A stretch of 64,000 nucleotides of DNA from Trichopria drosophilae (Eukaryota; Arthropoda; Insecta; Hymenoptera; Diapriidae). The notes below the pieces were generated by a model. The model did not search any database and was not told the origin of the DNA. It saw only the letters and a program-made list of their open reading frames with translations. The translations under genes and the position numbers were made by a program. Shown here piece by piece: positions 33,636 through 46,508 of this stretch. The stretch's first letter is position 1; every line of letters begins with the position of its first letter. The DNA lies in the NCBI GenBank assembly GCA_030407085.1, contig CM059587.1, positions 76,683,001-76,747,000 on the forward strand, written 5' to 3'.

Positions 33636-36600
33636 TACTTCATTTTTTAAATTGTCTTTCTCTAGTTATGTTTTATGCATTGTGCAATTTCCATGAATAG
33701 TATGCTACTTTGAGTTACAATGTGTTACTTTCAATAAGGACGATTTTGTATCTGTATAAAGCAGCTCTATTCACGTAATAATGTTTTATATTCTTTTACT
33801 TTTATTACAGACATTAACAGTTTTTTTATAGTCTTAGGGTATTCTCAGCCTCTGTACAGTCTAGAGTTGAGTTTAAATTCGGCCATTTGCAAGCAATTTT
33901 TATGCTATTTTAAAAGAAACCCTCACAGATTTTTAAGACATTTGGAATGATAAAATATTACACCGGACCACAATAAAAAACTTACATCATCTGCAGGAAA
34001 CGTAACTAGGTGTTTGTTATAGATTTTGGGCCTCTGAATCCGAAGTCGGGTAGAGAATATTGGTCCTATACGTTTATGTTTTTTTATATTTGAGGTTTAA
34101 AATGTGAAAAATTGCTTTTTTCCAGAAAATTTACACATTTACTGCAAGAAAACACTTTTTTCGGTCCGCAATCTTGGATCCATCATTTTCAATTTTTTAA
34201 AATCGGATGTCAGACGTAAACTCATGAAAAAGTTTTTCGCGCCATAAACCTCAAATAGTAAAAATCTCAGACGCGATGGACGAATGATGTGCATGAATTC
34301 GCATTCAGTGGACGAAAATCTATAAGAATCACCTACTCTTGTTTTATTTACGACTAAAATTTTGTTTTTTACAATTAATGTGTGAATTTTTTGGAAAAAA
34401 ACTATTTTTTGTATTTAAACCTCAAATATAAAAAAACTCAGACGTATAGGAATAATTCTGAGCCCGAATTCGAATTTAGCGGTACAAGCCTCGTCGCGTT
34501 TCTTGCACATGACATACGTTTTTTTTTTGTGGTCCGCTGTTGTTTATTATTAGTTTTATTATTAATATAAATATCGTTTTTCCTTTCACATATTGTATAA
34601 AAATGTGTTGTTTTTTTTTGAGCGATGTGAAAAGTCTACACTAGATAATATTTATTTTATTACATGTTCTTATCATATTTCCAGGAAGTGCAAACACCAT
34701 GAATTCTATACTGATAAGAGCTGAATTTAAAAAATCTTCATATGAAATCCTTCGTTACAGCACTCATTAAAGTGGCAAAAATAAAAATATTTATTTCTTC
34801 ATAGCAATTTAAATATCTCAACTGCATAAGATCGATGAATTCGTAAGAAGTACGATGATGTACTGAAATCTTTTTAAAGAACCGTAAAAATCTATGCGAT
34901 AGACATTTTTCAAAATAAAAATAATATCAGCAAATGTCGAAAAAATCGTGTAAACCACATTCAATATACTCCCCAATGCACATTTTATCATTTCTGGAAA
35001 TAATGTGTTATTTTTTTTCAAAATGACTGAAAATGACTAAAGTGTTGCCAACCATAAATTATTTCTAACATTGAAAAAGCATTTTGATAAAGTTAGATTC
35101 GAAGGCGAAGAAAAATAACAGTGTGAGAAAGTTGTACGATCAATCGATGAATGCAAAAGAGGGAAGAGAGATATTTCAAAGTTATTCCGCTCAATCGGAC
35201 GTTTGAATAGAGGCCTGGCTTTTTCGGTGGTAAAGCCAGGCATAGATCGTCTTTTCAGCAACGACACGTCAAGCACGCGCGTAATAGACGCCACTAGTGA
35301 CACTCGCGCATTGAATGTCAAATCGTCGATCGTGATTCGGTACAAATGTTCCAGGTATATCTCGACAATTCAACCCAATACGACGATACATACCAATGCA
35401 ACTTTGAGCTTCATTTCGTTGTATATTCAATCATTGTTAGAACTCAGTTATCAAAGAAATATAATCCTAAATTTATTTCCACATTTTATATGATTCTAGA
35501 AATAAAGATTTTTATCTTATTCATTGGTACGAGAACTTTAAACATTCTTAGTATTACATAAAATAGATAAAGTGGGCAAAGTGTGATGAAAAGTAAGTAT
35601 AGTACTAATCTAGTACACGTAGTACTAAATTTGAGAATTTAATTCTACAGAATAGTTTTATAAGTAATTTATGTACGTGTCTCATCAAGACAGACTGTAA
35701 CTACTTACGCCTAGTGTATATGTAGAAATTGTAATTGCAAATAGTTTTGTATCTATGTATTTGTGTGTATGAACGCATACAGATACACATTCGCACAATA
35801 GATTCTTGCTCTTCGTTTATTAAAAATATTGTTATATACTAAATATTGTTTATATGAATAAAAGAGAAAATACTTAAAAAGCTGTCTTCAGTTTTTTGGG
35901 TATTGTAACCGTACAAACTCATGAAGCAATAATGTGTCACTTTAGTAATATCATAAGGAAAATATAGTGTTTATCAATTTACTATAATCGTTCATACATT
36001 ATTTTATATTTTAGGTAAGTAGTAACAGGCAGTGTGATAAGACAGTTACTTAAGTAACTTAGTTGATGTATATGATAATCCTTTATTTAAATAATCCGAA
36101 AATTGTCGCTACATACTGTTAAAGACACTTTCGTAATTAGAAAAAAATAAATGCAATTTAATTAATATGAGTTCAAAGTCGCAAGTAGTAACAGTGCATA
36201 CCGACGAGACTACACTATCAACGATTTTCGTAATTTATAACAAGAGCCAACTAAATGACATAACCTCTATAATACTGTATCTAAATTTATGAGTTTCGAA
36301 CATTCGAAGTATAATGCACTGGTGGGCTCCGATGATTGCATATGATTTTTACGGGTTCTTTACGTAAAAGAGACTTTTTATTGAACCATTTCGTTCCACA
36401 TAAGAACGTCTATAGACATTGAGTATTACCTACAAAAATGTGTTCTTTCTTTAATATAAAATAAATGTCAAATGCGGCTTTTCACCATAAATAGGAAAAT
36501 TACCTCTTTATGAGAATTTTGTGCATTTAAGAGAATGAGGGGTCGAGAGTAAGTGAGCTCTCAACAATAATAATGAAAATCCGTGTATTCAAGCATAGAA

Positions 36601-36659
36601 CAATTTCTCGTAATTATTATACTTGTTCTCGGGTGTACATACATTCACTTTTATACTCC
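33636..36659. other. AT-rich intron sequence with two further AAGTAGTAACAG copies
   Basis: The motif occurs at 36017-36028 (with a weak inverted partner CAGTTACTTAAG about 15 bases downstream) and at 36183-36194 (no clear partner). A GC-richer block at 35130-35340 has no recognisable coding content. Nothing else seen. Confidence 0.45.
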
Positions 36660-36925
36660 GGAGATCACGAGGAAAGCGATGTCAACCTGGATATAAAAGT
36701 GGAGGAAAATAAACTGAAATAAAAAGGAGTAAACTTTAAAGAACGATTATATAAGCAGCAAAGGAATGAGGAGCGCAAGGTAAATAAAGAAACAGAAAGG
36801 GGACGTACATACGGACAAAACGATAACGGAAAATAAAATACGCCGCGTGTGCACAAGAAAATCGAGCTCAGATAAGCCAAAGTCACGATAAAGACTGAAA
36901 CGAAGAGGTGGATAAGGAAGGATTT
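36660..36925. repeat. Dispersed repeat, copy 1 (partner at 40730)
   Basis: It shares with 40730-41000, in the same order and orientation, GTAAATAAAG, then GTACATACGG/GTACATACACTGG, then ACAAAACGATAACGGAAAAT, then GAAAATCGAGC, then GATAAAGACTGAAACGAAGA. The + strand is purine-rich in both copies, which makes long but meaningless open frames on the minus strand. Confidence 0.65.
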
Positions 36926-39900
36926 TCAATTATTTATCTGACCGAACCAAAGTTTCATGTCGGATAAAACAATAATCCTATATAATAGAAATCTTTCATG
37001 TTTTATGTCTTCCACACAATTTACAGAAATTAGTATAAACTAGGAAAAATGTTTAGTAAAAGAAAATTCTGGATTCCAGTTTTTACAATTTTATTTTATT
37101 TTATTCAATCACTGTATTTTTTGTTATGTAGGTATTGTTATCGATTTTTAAACTTGAAGGTTTTCAAAATTTCTGATATTCTGTGTTATATAAAAAGAAG
37201 TATCGGTAATTAAAGAAGCCAATACAATTTTTTGATTTTTAAAATTAAATTCTAATTCCATCTTATTTTATTTTATTTATTTCGATCTTATTTTGTGAAA
37301 TAAATCATTAGATTTGCAGTAAAACTAAATGGTTTTTTTAATGTTTTTTATTATTTCTACGAAATTACCTTTAATTTTAAAAGTACTCGATGGGAGATAT
37401 TTAAGATATGTCGTTATTTTATTTTCAAAAGAAAAAAGAGAAAACTAATTTTTGATTATGTTACTCTTTACCTTCAAAAAAGTATGTCTCGATGAGTGCA
37501 CTAACTGTGATGGATTTATCACCCAACATCATGAAGAAAAACACCTGAAAAATTGAATTTGTCAGATATTTCATTAAGTAATGAATGAAAAATAATTTTT
37601 GAAATTGTTATAACAAAAATATACCTGCTGCAATGTTATGCACACTTACATAGCATCTTCTGCAAAAATATAAGGGTGTAAAAATATGTTAGTCAGACAT
37701 GTGCCTCTTATAGAAAACTAGAAAAATACTTAGAAATTAGCATAACTCAATTTATGAGAAAATATGTTTTATTTATTATATTCATAAAGAAATATATCTT
37801 TTAATTAAATATTTTATTTTACAGAAATGTAATCTTTATTAAAGAAGAAACAAAACCCATTTTGGAATAAATATGTGGGTTACTTTTAACTCTGCCAATA
37901 TCGACCAACATTGTTGCGCTCACGAATTAAAAAATCATAACTTTTGAATGCCAGATCAATACAGTTGTCAATAAATATTTATAAGGAATTGCCCACTTTT
38001 GATAAACCAATTTTAAACGATACATCGCTTGGGAAATTAAAAAAGTTGACGTTGTAAGTGATAAAATTTTTACTATTTCGATCTTAATAGCACAATGACA
38101 AAATTTTGACTTTAACCGATTAAGTCCAGGAGATGCTCAATTTTTAGTTGGTTTTTGGCGTTCCTTCTCAATAGGAAATACAATTAATATTGACTTGAAA
38201 GTGACCAATTGTATTTAAATTCCTTTAGACACCAATATGGTTCATTTTAAAGAAAAAATGAACATAATTTTGTGATTTCTTTGTCAGAGATGTTTCTAGA
38301 CCGTTATAATTAAAATAGAAAATAAGAAAGTTTCTTGGTGGAAATCGGTCACTATACTGTTAATATCTGAAAGAAAAAATAAATAAAATATACAGTACAC
38401 AAAATCTATAGATTTTTTCTTTGCTCCGAATCAACCTAACCTCCCAAAAAAATCAATATGTGGAAGAAATAAATCTGATTTCATTAATTATAAACTTTAT
38501 TGATGAAATTCATATCTTTAGTGTTGATATAGTAATAATGTTCATAATTAATTTCGACATGTTGAATTTTTGAATAGGTCAGGGTGACTCGGAGCAAAAC
38601 AAACAAAAATGTCTAAGCAAAATTCAGAAATTTTATGAATTTTCTGTTTGGAATAAGCATCGATCCCGCAACTATTCACAAAGAACGACAGAAACGAAAT
38701 TTTACTAATTTTTTATTTTAAATGCGCCTATTGCTCTTGGAAACAATTTAAATGCAATTTTGCCCAAACCAATCGAAAGAACATACTAAAAAATAGTATG
38801 TTTGGCCACTATTGAGTCAATATTAATCTTATTTCGTATTGAGAATGAAAGTTGAAAATCGATGAAAACTTGTGCATTTCCAGGACTTAATAGGTTTAGG
38901 TAGTATTTTTTTACAAAATAAACAAAAACTTAGTAGAACAAATTAAATAGAATCGTTTATTCACACTTTAAAAAAAAAATAAAGTATATTAAACGGAAGA
39001 AATAAATTATTTTGATTATAGTACAATGCAAAACAATTTTCTGATAATTGGGCAAATAATTTTATCGTTAAAAAATGAAATTTGAAATCATGATAAAACA
39101 TGATATCATGACGTAAATAATTGGAAAATGAAATGGCTAATGTAATATAGATTATAATTATGCCGGTATTTAAAACAATGTATTTTTTATTAAAAGATTA
39201 TGCATTTTATTATATCACTTTTAACGAATATACCTTAAAAAAAATGAAGGACACAGCCTTTTTCCTACTTTCATAAGTGTATAAACATAGAAAAATAAAA
39301 GTAGTTAATGTGCCTTTCATCTTCATTCTTGCACTCTTATAAGTGAAATATTAAAGATTCCAAACAATTTCATTTACTTATTTAGGCATATAATTATTGT
39401 GCCCAGACAATTAATAAATAAATCCCACCAAACTATATTCCACTTAATGAAAACCATGTTAGAATGTTTTTATATAAAATAAAAAGAATCAGTGTATGTT
39501 TATAAATTAAATTTGGTTTCAATTATGTAACATTAGCAAGATTCTTACTTTTTTATTTGGTTCATATTCTTAATAACATGAATCAGTAAATTACTAGTTA
39601 AAAACGTCTGACCATTACTTACCATTTTCACTTACACTTATTTATTAACTTCTCGCATAGAATTTATTTTTTATAATTTTGATCATGCAATAATAACAAT
39701 GGTGCGATAAATGTGTATATTTATATTTATGAAGTACAACAGCGGCATGGGAAAAAGCAATTTTCTACTTTCATTAAAGCTTTGAATATTGCAATTTGCA
39801 AATTCGATGTTGTTCCTCTTGTTTATGCAAATTACTAATAAATATTGTAATTACAATACAATCTTTACTCTTCTCTTTTAGGAATTTTATGATTTTATCT

Positions 39901-40729
39901 ATTATGCAGACATTCTCAATGCAACTTACAAAATGTCGTCATCGCATTCATTCCTATTTGTTTATTAAGTTTCAATCTATATTATTAAATCTTTATTGAG
40001 CCATTTTTTAATTTAGGACCCTTTCTGACTATTTTTAGCATGTTCTTTCAGAATTTGAGCTGATAATCTATATATCATTTAGAAAATGAAATATGGCGGC
40101 TGTTGGTGTCAGAAAACACGAAAATTGTGAAAAAAGTATCTCCACGTTTTTTTTTCATAAATAAGAAAACTTCACACTTTTTGCAATCGTTGTCATAATA
40201 GTGAAGTTTGAGAAAATATTTAAATTTTTTTACAACTTGTTTTTTACTCACATTTCGTGTTTTCCATCAAAAACCATTTTAGAATTTTTCTTATTTGTAT
40301 TTTTTGTATGGTGACCGTCTAAAACTAGAATTATTTATAAAAATTATGAAAATATTTTTATTTTTCTTCAGAAAAATCGTAATCATTTAAAAATATTATG
40401 AAGTTCAAAAGGCGGATCTATTATAGTGGACCAAAATTTGAGAAATGTTTGCAAATAGACGACCTTCTCGGTATATACGTTTCGGAAAGAGATTTTCATT
40501 TAGAAATTAAGTTCAATAATGTCACTTGAATTTGAATAAACAAAATGAAATCCTTCGCTGTTAATTGGTTGATATTAAATATTTAAAGTCTATTAAATTA
40601 CTTTGCGGATAATTTGACACTTTCCATAAACCAATTTTGTATTATTTATTGAAATTCTGAATTGTACAGTGATAAAAAATATTCCTTTATACTTATTCGT
40701 TAAAAATACCGTTTTAGAGATCTAATTTT
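36926..40729. other. AT-rich intron sequence without recognisable features
   Basis: Very AT-rich with long homopolymer runs. One AAATATGGCGG word lies at about 40090. I see no gene, hairpin or clear repeat. Confidence 0.45.
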
Positions 40730-41000
40730 TTATCGCCCGATGCGATACGTAAATAAAGGAAAAGGAGACCTGTACATACACTGGATAAAACGATAATGGA
40801 AAATGAAATGCACACGTTGAAAATCGAGCCTGGATAAGGTAAAGTAATGATAAAGGTCGAAATGAAGAAGTGGCTACGGAAGTAAAGGTGAAACGAAATA
40901 GCGCAGCTCCAGAAGTACAGAACGGGCGTAAAATGCATAAAAGGGAACAAATGAGCGAGGAAAGAAATAAGGTGGAGCACTCGCGAGAGTCCAATTGTGA
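40730..41000. repeat. Dispersed repeat, copy 2 (partner at 36660)
   Basis: A diverged direct copy of 36660-36925, about 4 kb downstream in the same intron. Purine-rich on +. The long minus-strand open frame across it is Phe/Ser/Leu-rich low-complexity sequence with no recognised domain. Confidence 0.65.
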
Positions 41001-41251
41001 AAGTAAAGCAGCAAAGCCGCGAACAAAACCTGAGACGTGAAGAAAACTTACGACGAACTCGAAGGAGGAAAAGAAATAACGATAGAGTAGCAAATGAACA
41101 TTCAGAAAAGGAACGGTGGAATCGACCGAACCCGAGCCGTCTGAACTTACTGGGTGGTCGCAAAATATCTACGAAAATAAAAAATGTGCTTGTACTAACT
41201 TCAATTTTTAGCTTTGAACATCTCCTGTAATACGAAATAATGTTCAACAAT

Positions 41252-41544
41252 TGAATGTCCGAATGCAAAAACGCCTTAGCCGCTCGGTCTGACTCGTCGT
41301 AAGTAGTAACAGCCAGTTTCGCAGTTTTTTGCATTTATCTTATTTTCCTATACAGATAGCAATGTGTCGACACTGACAAAGTTGTAGGTATTGAAAATAT
41401 CTTTAATTCAAGCCGTCACTCGTTCCGCTTTGATGAAAATTGTGTTCAGGGGAGTCTTCGTAAATCCACCGGCGCAAAACTGGCTGTTACCACTTACGAT
41501 TAGTCAGATTGAACGGCTTAGGCATTTTTGCATCCGGGCACTCA
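41252..41544. mobile_element. Internally deleted copy of the 13171 foldback element
   Basis: The left arm (GAATGCAAAAACGCCTTAGC, GTCTGACTCGTCGTAAGTAG, TAACAGCCAGTTTCGCAG, CAATGTG, CACTGACAAAGTTGTAGGTA) follows 13171-13370 closely to about 41460. The right arm keeps only the outer part (CTGGCTGTTACCACTTACGA to TGCATCCGGGCACTC). The outermost bases still pair (GAATGTCCGAATGCAAAAA against TTTTTGCATCCGGGCACTC), which extends the terminus beyond what the first copy shows. AATT borders both ends, possibly a 4 bp target duplication, though this is weak. Confidence 0.8.
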
Positions 41545-44500
41545 ATTAAACATTTATTTTTACTTTAAAGAGGGTTACATTCCGACTTTTTTATGAAATT
41601 TGAAAATTCGATTTTCTGTTTCCTTTATTCGATAAAACATGATCAAATTATTCTTCGGCAGCTATGGATTCGCTAATAACGAAATGCTATTTCAGTCCTA
41701 ACTTATTTACCTTTTTTCCGACGTGTTCTGCATCCTTAATGTCCGGAAGGTGTTTTCCGGTTCGAAAATATACGTTACTTTTGGAAAGTGCTTTTCGGAC
41801 ATCCTTTATACGAGCCCAGGTGCGCGACATATTTACTCGAATGGAAGAGGGTAGAAATCGGAGTCACTAAGATAGCATACATTCCGCATACGTATGCGCT
41901 TGCAAGCACATATCGGTGGATGAAAGAGGCGGACAATTTTAGTCATGCGACACCGGAATTTCATTCGGTCGCTTTACGACGTCGTGCGCAAACATTTGCC
42001 GCTTTTGATGCATCGGATGCAGAAGAAGGAACCTGAACTCCAGGAAAGGAGACTAAAAGACCGAGGCGGAAAGAGACTGAATGAGTGGGTGGCAGACAAA
42101 GAAAGACCTGAACACGGCAGAGTGAGAAAGGAGAAAGAGGAAATATCAAAGAAGTTATGTACGTACGCGTAAAGAACACCGAGTAGATGAAGCAAGTATT
42201 CTCGTGAAATGAATGGGCAAGTCGCAGGATATTAAGTATCGACCGAGCGCAACGCCGTATTGAATATCTAAGGAACATCCATGTGTTTTGTCTGCAACTT
42301 TACCCAGACCGGGCCATAGGCGATTCGAAACTACTTTTTTAATATATTCCCTTTTATAGTGTCTGTCTCGTGTTATTTCACAACGTCCAGTATGGACTGA
42401 TACTATTTTGTATTTTATTATAATTTTGAAATCAATTAAAAAATTACAAAAATTGTTGTATACATGATCAATCAACTTGGTCTTCACCTGCATTACACAG
42501 GCAGACGATAAATCAGTATATTTTGAAAGCCCAATTATGGTTTTTGGCATGTAGAATTCAAGTTTGACCTCAAATGAGTTCTAATATGTGGGGATTTGCA
42601 GATATCGTGACATGAAAGTATAAAAAATAATTTTGTGCTATATTAGAGGTCATGTCGAACTGTTTTTCACCTTCAAAACCTATACCAAAGCATAAAATAA
42701 CCTTTATTTATCATTTACTGTGTTTACAAATTGATTTACTGTCGTAAACTCAAATTACAATATTTTTCCAAACATAGGTATTACGCGAAATAAATGACGG
42801 ACCTAAATGTAATATTGATTTCATCCTGGTGAAATAATATTTAAAATTCAAAATGGTGGATCCAAAATGGCCGCCCAAAATGCTAAAAATATTTACTAAT
42901 TCTGTTCTTCATCACATACGGTAAATATTTGTAAGTATTCATAAAGATTTATAGCAGAATAACGAAACAAATGTTTGGTCCATGTGAAATAAGTGAAATA
43001 CTGTCTATTTCCATAAATATACCATTTTACGCATTTATTTCTTTAGTTGGAACAACGTAAAATGTTATTAGGCATACACAACTTTCTCTTTGAGTTAGAA
43101 CGACCATTTTATGGTTAGCCTAACTATTTCATTTTTCTTTTCCGAAATCGTAATCAGGGACCCCGAAACATCTCAACGAAACAAATATCATAGTTTCTCG
43201 ATGTAAAGTAAAATGTATGCTTAGAAGAGTTTCATGATTACTTGATTGGATTCGTATAATGTGGATTTGACGAAATGTCTATTACTACTGACGATATAAT
43301 TATTCTCCCAAATTCGTATATATTTAGCCACTTTGCAGACATGAAAAGAAACATATTGTACATTTTTGTACGAAATAAAAATGCATGTTTCGACTTATGC
43401 CATCCGATTTCATCACTTGTTTCCCAAGAAGTTGATCTGTAGAGGAATAAGAATGTTAAGTAGTAACAGTCGGTTTCGTGAGACCTGAAAATTACGGACA
43501 TATATCAATTATTGCAATTTTATTTCATAAAGATTCGTTTTCAGCGGCTTCAAATGAATAATTCTTATGTTATTTAATCTTCAAAACACTTCGTATTGAT
43601 TAGTGTAATGATTAAAAAAAATATCCTTGATAGAATGTTGTCCTTTTCGAACACATAGAATGATAGGGATATTGATTTCAACGAACTCGCTGTCTCTGGC
43701 AACTAGACTGGTTTGGTATATGTTTGGCCAATAAGTTTCCTGCAACGGAGAGAATATTACTGAAGGATATAGCAGAATAATTTTGAGGTTTCCTCATTTT
43801 AAAATGGCTTAGTATTAAATAATTTCGTATTATTTTGTTTCATTTGGTATTTTTACTTATTTAAATATCAAATTTTGATTAATCTGTTTGTAGCAACCGA
43901 ATTATCGTTATTTGAGTATTTTTAATTGTTTATTCAATATTTACATTTCGATTTTTATGGATCGGAGCCATTTTGTTTACGTAATTTGATTTCTAAGATG
44001 TAAAATGATGATGTTTCAAAAGATATCACGATAATTCCGCCAGTATAATGAGATTTTGAATTTTGAAAATGTGAGGTTAGATTTGTAATCAATAACTCCA
44101 AAAATCTTCGAACTTAGTTAAAATGAAAGCGTGAATATAAAGATCACAACGGAGTAACTACGAGTTAAATCCGCTTCAACAAAAGTGTCAAAAGAGTTAC
44201 TAAACAGTGAATTTAGTTTAAGCGTTTCTGTGTGAAGCGTCCGTGTATAAAAAATTGTATAAGCGTTTTCCACATGTTTATCAAGATTTTTTGGAGAGTT
44301 CAAACTTCATATTTCTTTTTTAGCTGAGGGTTAATTAAACGTGCATTAAGCATTAAAATATTTGTATTTACCTTTCAACGGAGAGTGATTGAGATGTGTA
44401 TTAAGCGTACAATATTTTTTGTTTAAAATGGAATGATTGTGAGTATAATACCTCAATAATATTAACAATTTAACCGGTAATATAACATTCAGTCATTCTA

Positions 44501-45055
44501 TTGTTAATAAGAAGGAATTCAATAGATTTTTACGCTTCATTGCGGTTCTAAACAAAAGTACGCTCTAAAAATGCTTATTTCTAGCTTAAGTACCTATTGA
44601 AAGAACATTAAGGGAGAGTATAGTAAATTAAGGTGAGTCTAAATTAAAAAAAAAGGACCTGGTCTTACTCCATTGTTAAAGCAACTATTCTAAAAACTAT
44701 TTTGAACTCAGCTGGCATTTGTGTCCATCAACAGGATTCTAGCAGATTTACACTAGCGTATTAGATTTTAATGTTAGCATAAATCATATTCATGTACTCA
44801 ATGTAAGACTGCTTATCGTTTCAGACAATATAACATGGACCGGAAATATATAAATTCTTCATAAATAAATTTCAATTCAGAAAAGTATACATTATTTACA
44901 GTAATGTGGATATTTTCATATAATCGTTACATTTTAACGATCCTTTTATAAAAAAAACATTTCAAACCATAAAAGCAAACAATAACAAAAAGAAAAAAAG
45001 CTTATATAAATCCACTGTGAGAAAGTATAATATTATTTTTACGACGTGATTTCAG
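41545..45055. other. Remainder of intron e-f
   Basis: A GC-richer patch at 41780-42290 is purine-rich on + from 42010 to 42160, with no recognised protein. A pair AAAATGGTGGATCC / AAAATGGCCGCC is at about 42849. One AAGTAGTAACAG copy lies at 43458-43469, with a diverging relative CTATTACTACTG at about 43278. The intron ends with the acceptor GATTTCAG at 45048-45055. Otherwise AT-rich. Confidence 0.45.
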
Positions 45056-45184
45056 CACTATCGTGGAAGCCTGAAGTCGCTTAACACTGGGATTGTCACT
45101 TTATTGAACTACGGAAAGCACGTTCCACCCGCAGTCTCCCATGTGACGCTCGCTCACGAGATCGGCCACAATTTCGGTTCTCCT
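45056..45184 (+). CDS. kuz: ADAM10/Kuzbanian-type metalloprotease, exon f (zinc-binding helix)
   Basis: An exon of exactly 43 codons, phase 0 at both ends. [20 protein letters not shown] matches the ADAM10 segment K-S-L-N-T-G-I-x-T-x-x-N-Y-G-x-x-V-P-P. Then [15 protein letters not shown] supplies the first two zinc ligands (the His pair of HEIGH), the catalytic Glu and the conserved Gly turn. The third ligand lies at the start of the next exon. Acceptor TTTCAG ends at 45055; donor GTAAGT is at 45185. All catalytic residues expected here are intact, so nothing suggests a pseudogene. Confidence 0.96.
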
Positions 45185-46339
45185 GTAAGTAAAACAAGCC
45201 TTATTATCTATATGTATATGTTTAAAACCATATCTTCCCAAAAAAAGAAGAAAAACACCGGCTATCTCTTTTAGTATAGAATTTTTCTAAGAGTTCAAGT
45301 TTAGTCTCAGGGGCATTGACACGTCCGGGAACACTGACAAACTTTTATGTTTTAAATTTCCAAGAGTTACTTCAGGAGAGAATTTTTCTTTTCTAAGCTA
45401 CTCAACTTGAGTGTGATACCACAAGTCTTATTGCTTAAAAAAAAACTTTTTTTATAAATATAACATTGTTATATGTAATTGTTTCATATTTTTATTATTG
45501 CTATTGACATTAAAGAATCGATAATGCATTGCCTCAACTTTCTATCTTTATGCTCTCAGAATTTTTCTACATTTCCATCGTAAAGGAAAACATTTTCATT
45601 TCCACCTGTCATGAATCAAACGGAGCGGCGAAATGTATTCTGTCCGTGGCGGGTTAAGTATATTGATGCCAGAGTACCTCCAAACATTTACTTCGCAACT
45701 TCCGAGTCTGTCAGTAGTACAAGTCCGCGATTGATTCGACAGTAACACGTGCCTGACTCCGTCAACCATCGAAAATCCAAGATTTATATGTATTTTCTGC
45801 TGCTGTCGAAGGGCAAAATTACCATTCCGCATTATTTTATGCCAGAATACTTTTAAACGTTATTTTAATAACTATTTGTTTAATATTCAGATAAACTTCT
45901 TTGAATTTCATCGAAAGAGATTATCATTGTTTATATTGTGCTCGCTTAATTACACGAGTTCCTCCCGGATCGCCATTGTGTAATATTTGCCTGTTATATT
46001 TATTGCACAGGTAAAATTACAGCGATAGATATAATAACGCGATAGGACAACCGCGTGCACACTTTGGTACCGGAGCGGTTATCATAATTTGTGTATATTG
46101 TACTCGAGCACGTTTCCTATGTTTTTACGAAACGCTTTGTCAGCTTCTCGATCGCGTGCGCGACAATCTTTAATAACAAATCGGTTTTTGAGTCGACGTA
46201 AAAATTACCTGTTGAAAAAAAAAACATAACACGCGTGCAAAAGGGGTGAGGTCCCTTGAAAAGGGAGGGCGAAAAATGGCGGTAAACGGTTTGAGATATG
46301 GCGGCCATTAAATAGCGTTACTTCTTTATCGTTCTTCAG
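45185..46339 (+). other. Intron f-g (1.16 kb), splits the zinc-binding motif
   Basis: GT..AG intron lying exactly between GSP and HD of the HExxHxxGxxHD signature. The second half (45590-46300) is GC-richer with CpG and contains AAAATGGCGG and ATATGGCGGCC at about 46273-46305; the first half is AT-rich. No coding content seen. Confidence 0.85.
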
Positions 46340-46508
46340 CACGATCCAGAGCAATGCACGCCTGGTGGAGAGGATGGAAATTTCATAATGTTCGCCAGAG
46401 CGACCAGTGGCGACAAACGCAACAATAACCGTTTCAGCCCATGCAGTCTCAATGCCATCAACCCAGTACTCAACACCAAGGCGAGATCGCAAAAAGGCTG
46501 CTTCACCG
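46340..46508 (+). CDS. kuz: ADAM10/Kuzbanian-type metalloprotease, exon g (third zinc ligand, Met-turn, end of catalytic domain)
   Basis: An exon of 169 bases. It opens with HDPEQCTPG, whose His is the third zinc ligand. [20 protein letters not shown] contains the Met-turn (IMFA) and the ADAM10-type [14 protein letters not shown] block, the best single family marker in the window. SPCS and GCF provide the Cys residues closing the domain, and the exon ends just before the disintegrin domain. Acceptor TTCTTCAG ends at 46339; donor GTAAGT is at 46509; one base of the next codon is carried over. No following exon could be found in the remaining 17.4 kb. The related Kuzbanian-like paralogue cannot be fully excluded. 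Confidence 0.95.

Noticed and set aside
40714..41334. Open frame of 206 codons on -
   Set aside because: Phe/Ser/Leu-rich product of a purine-rich repeat (copy also at 36660) running into the foldback element; not a gene.
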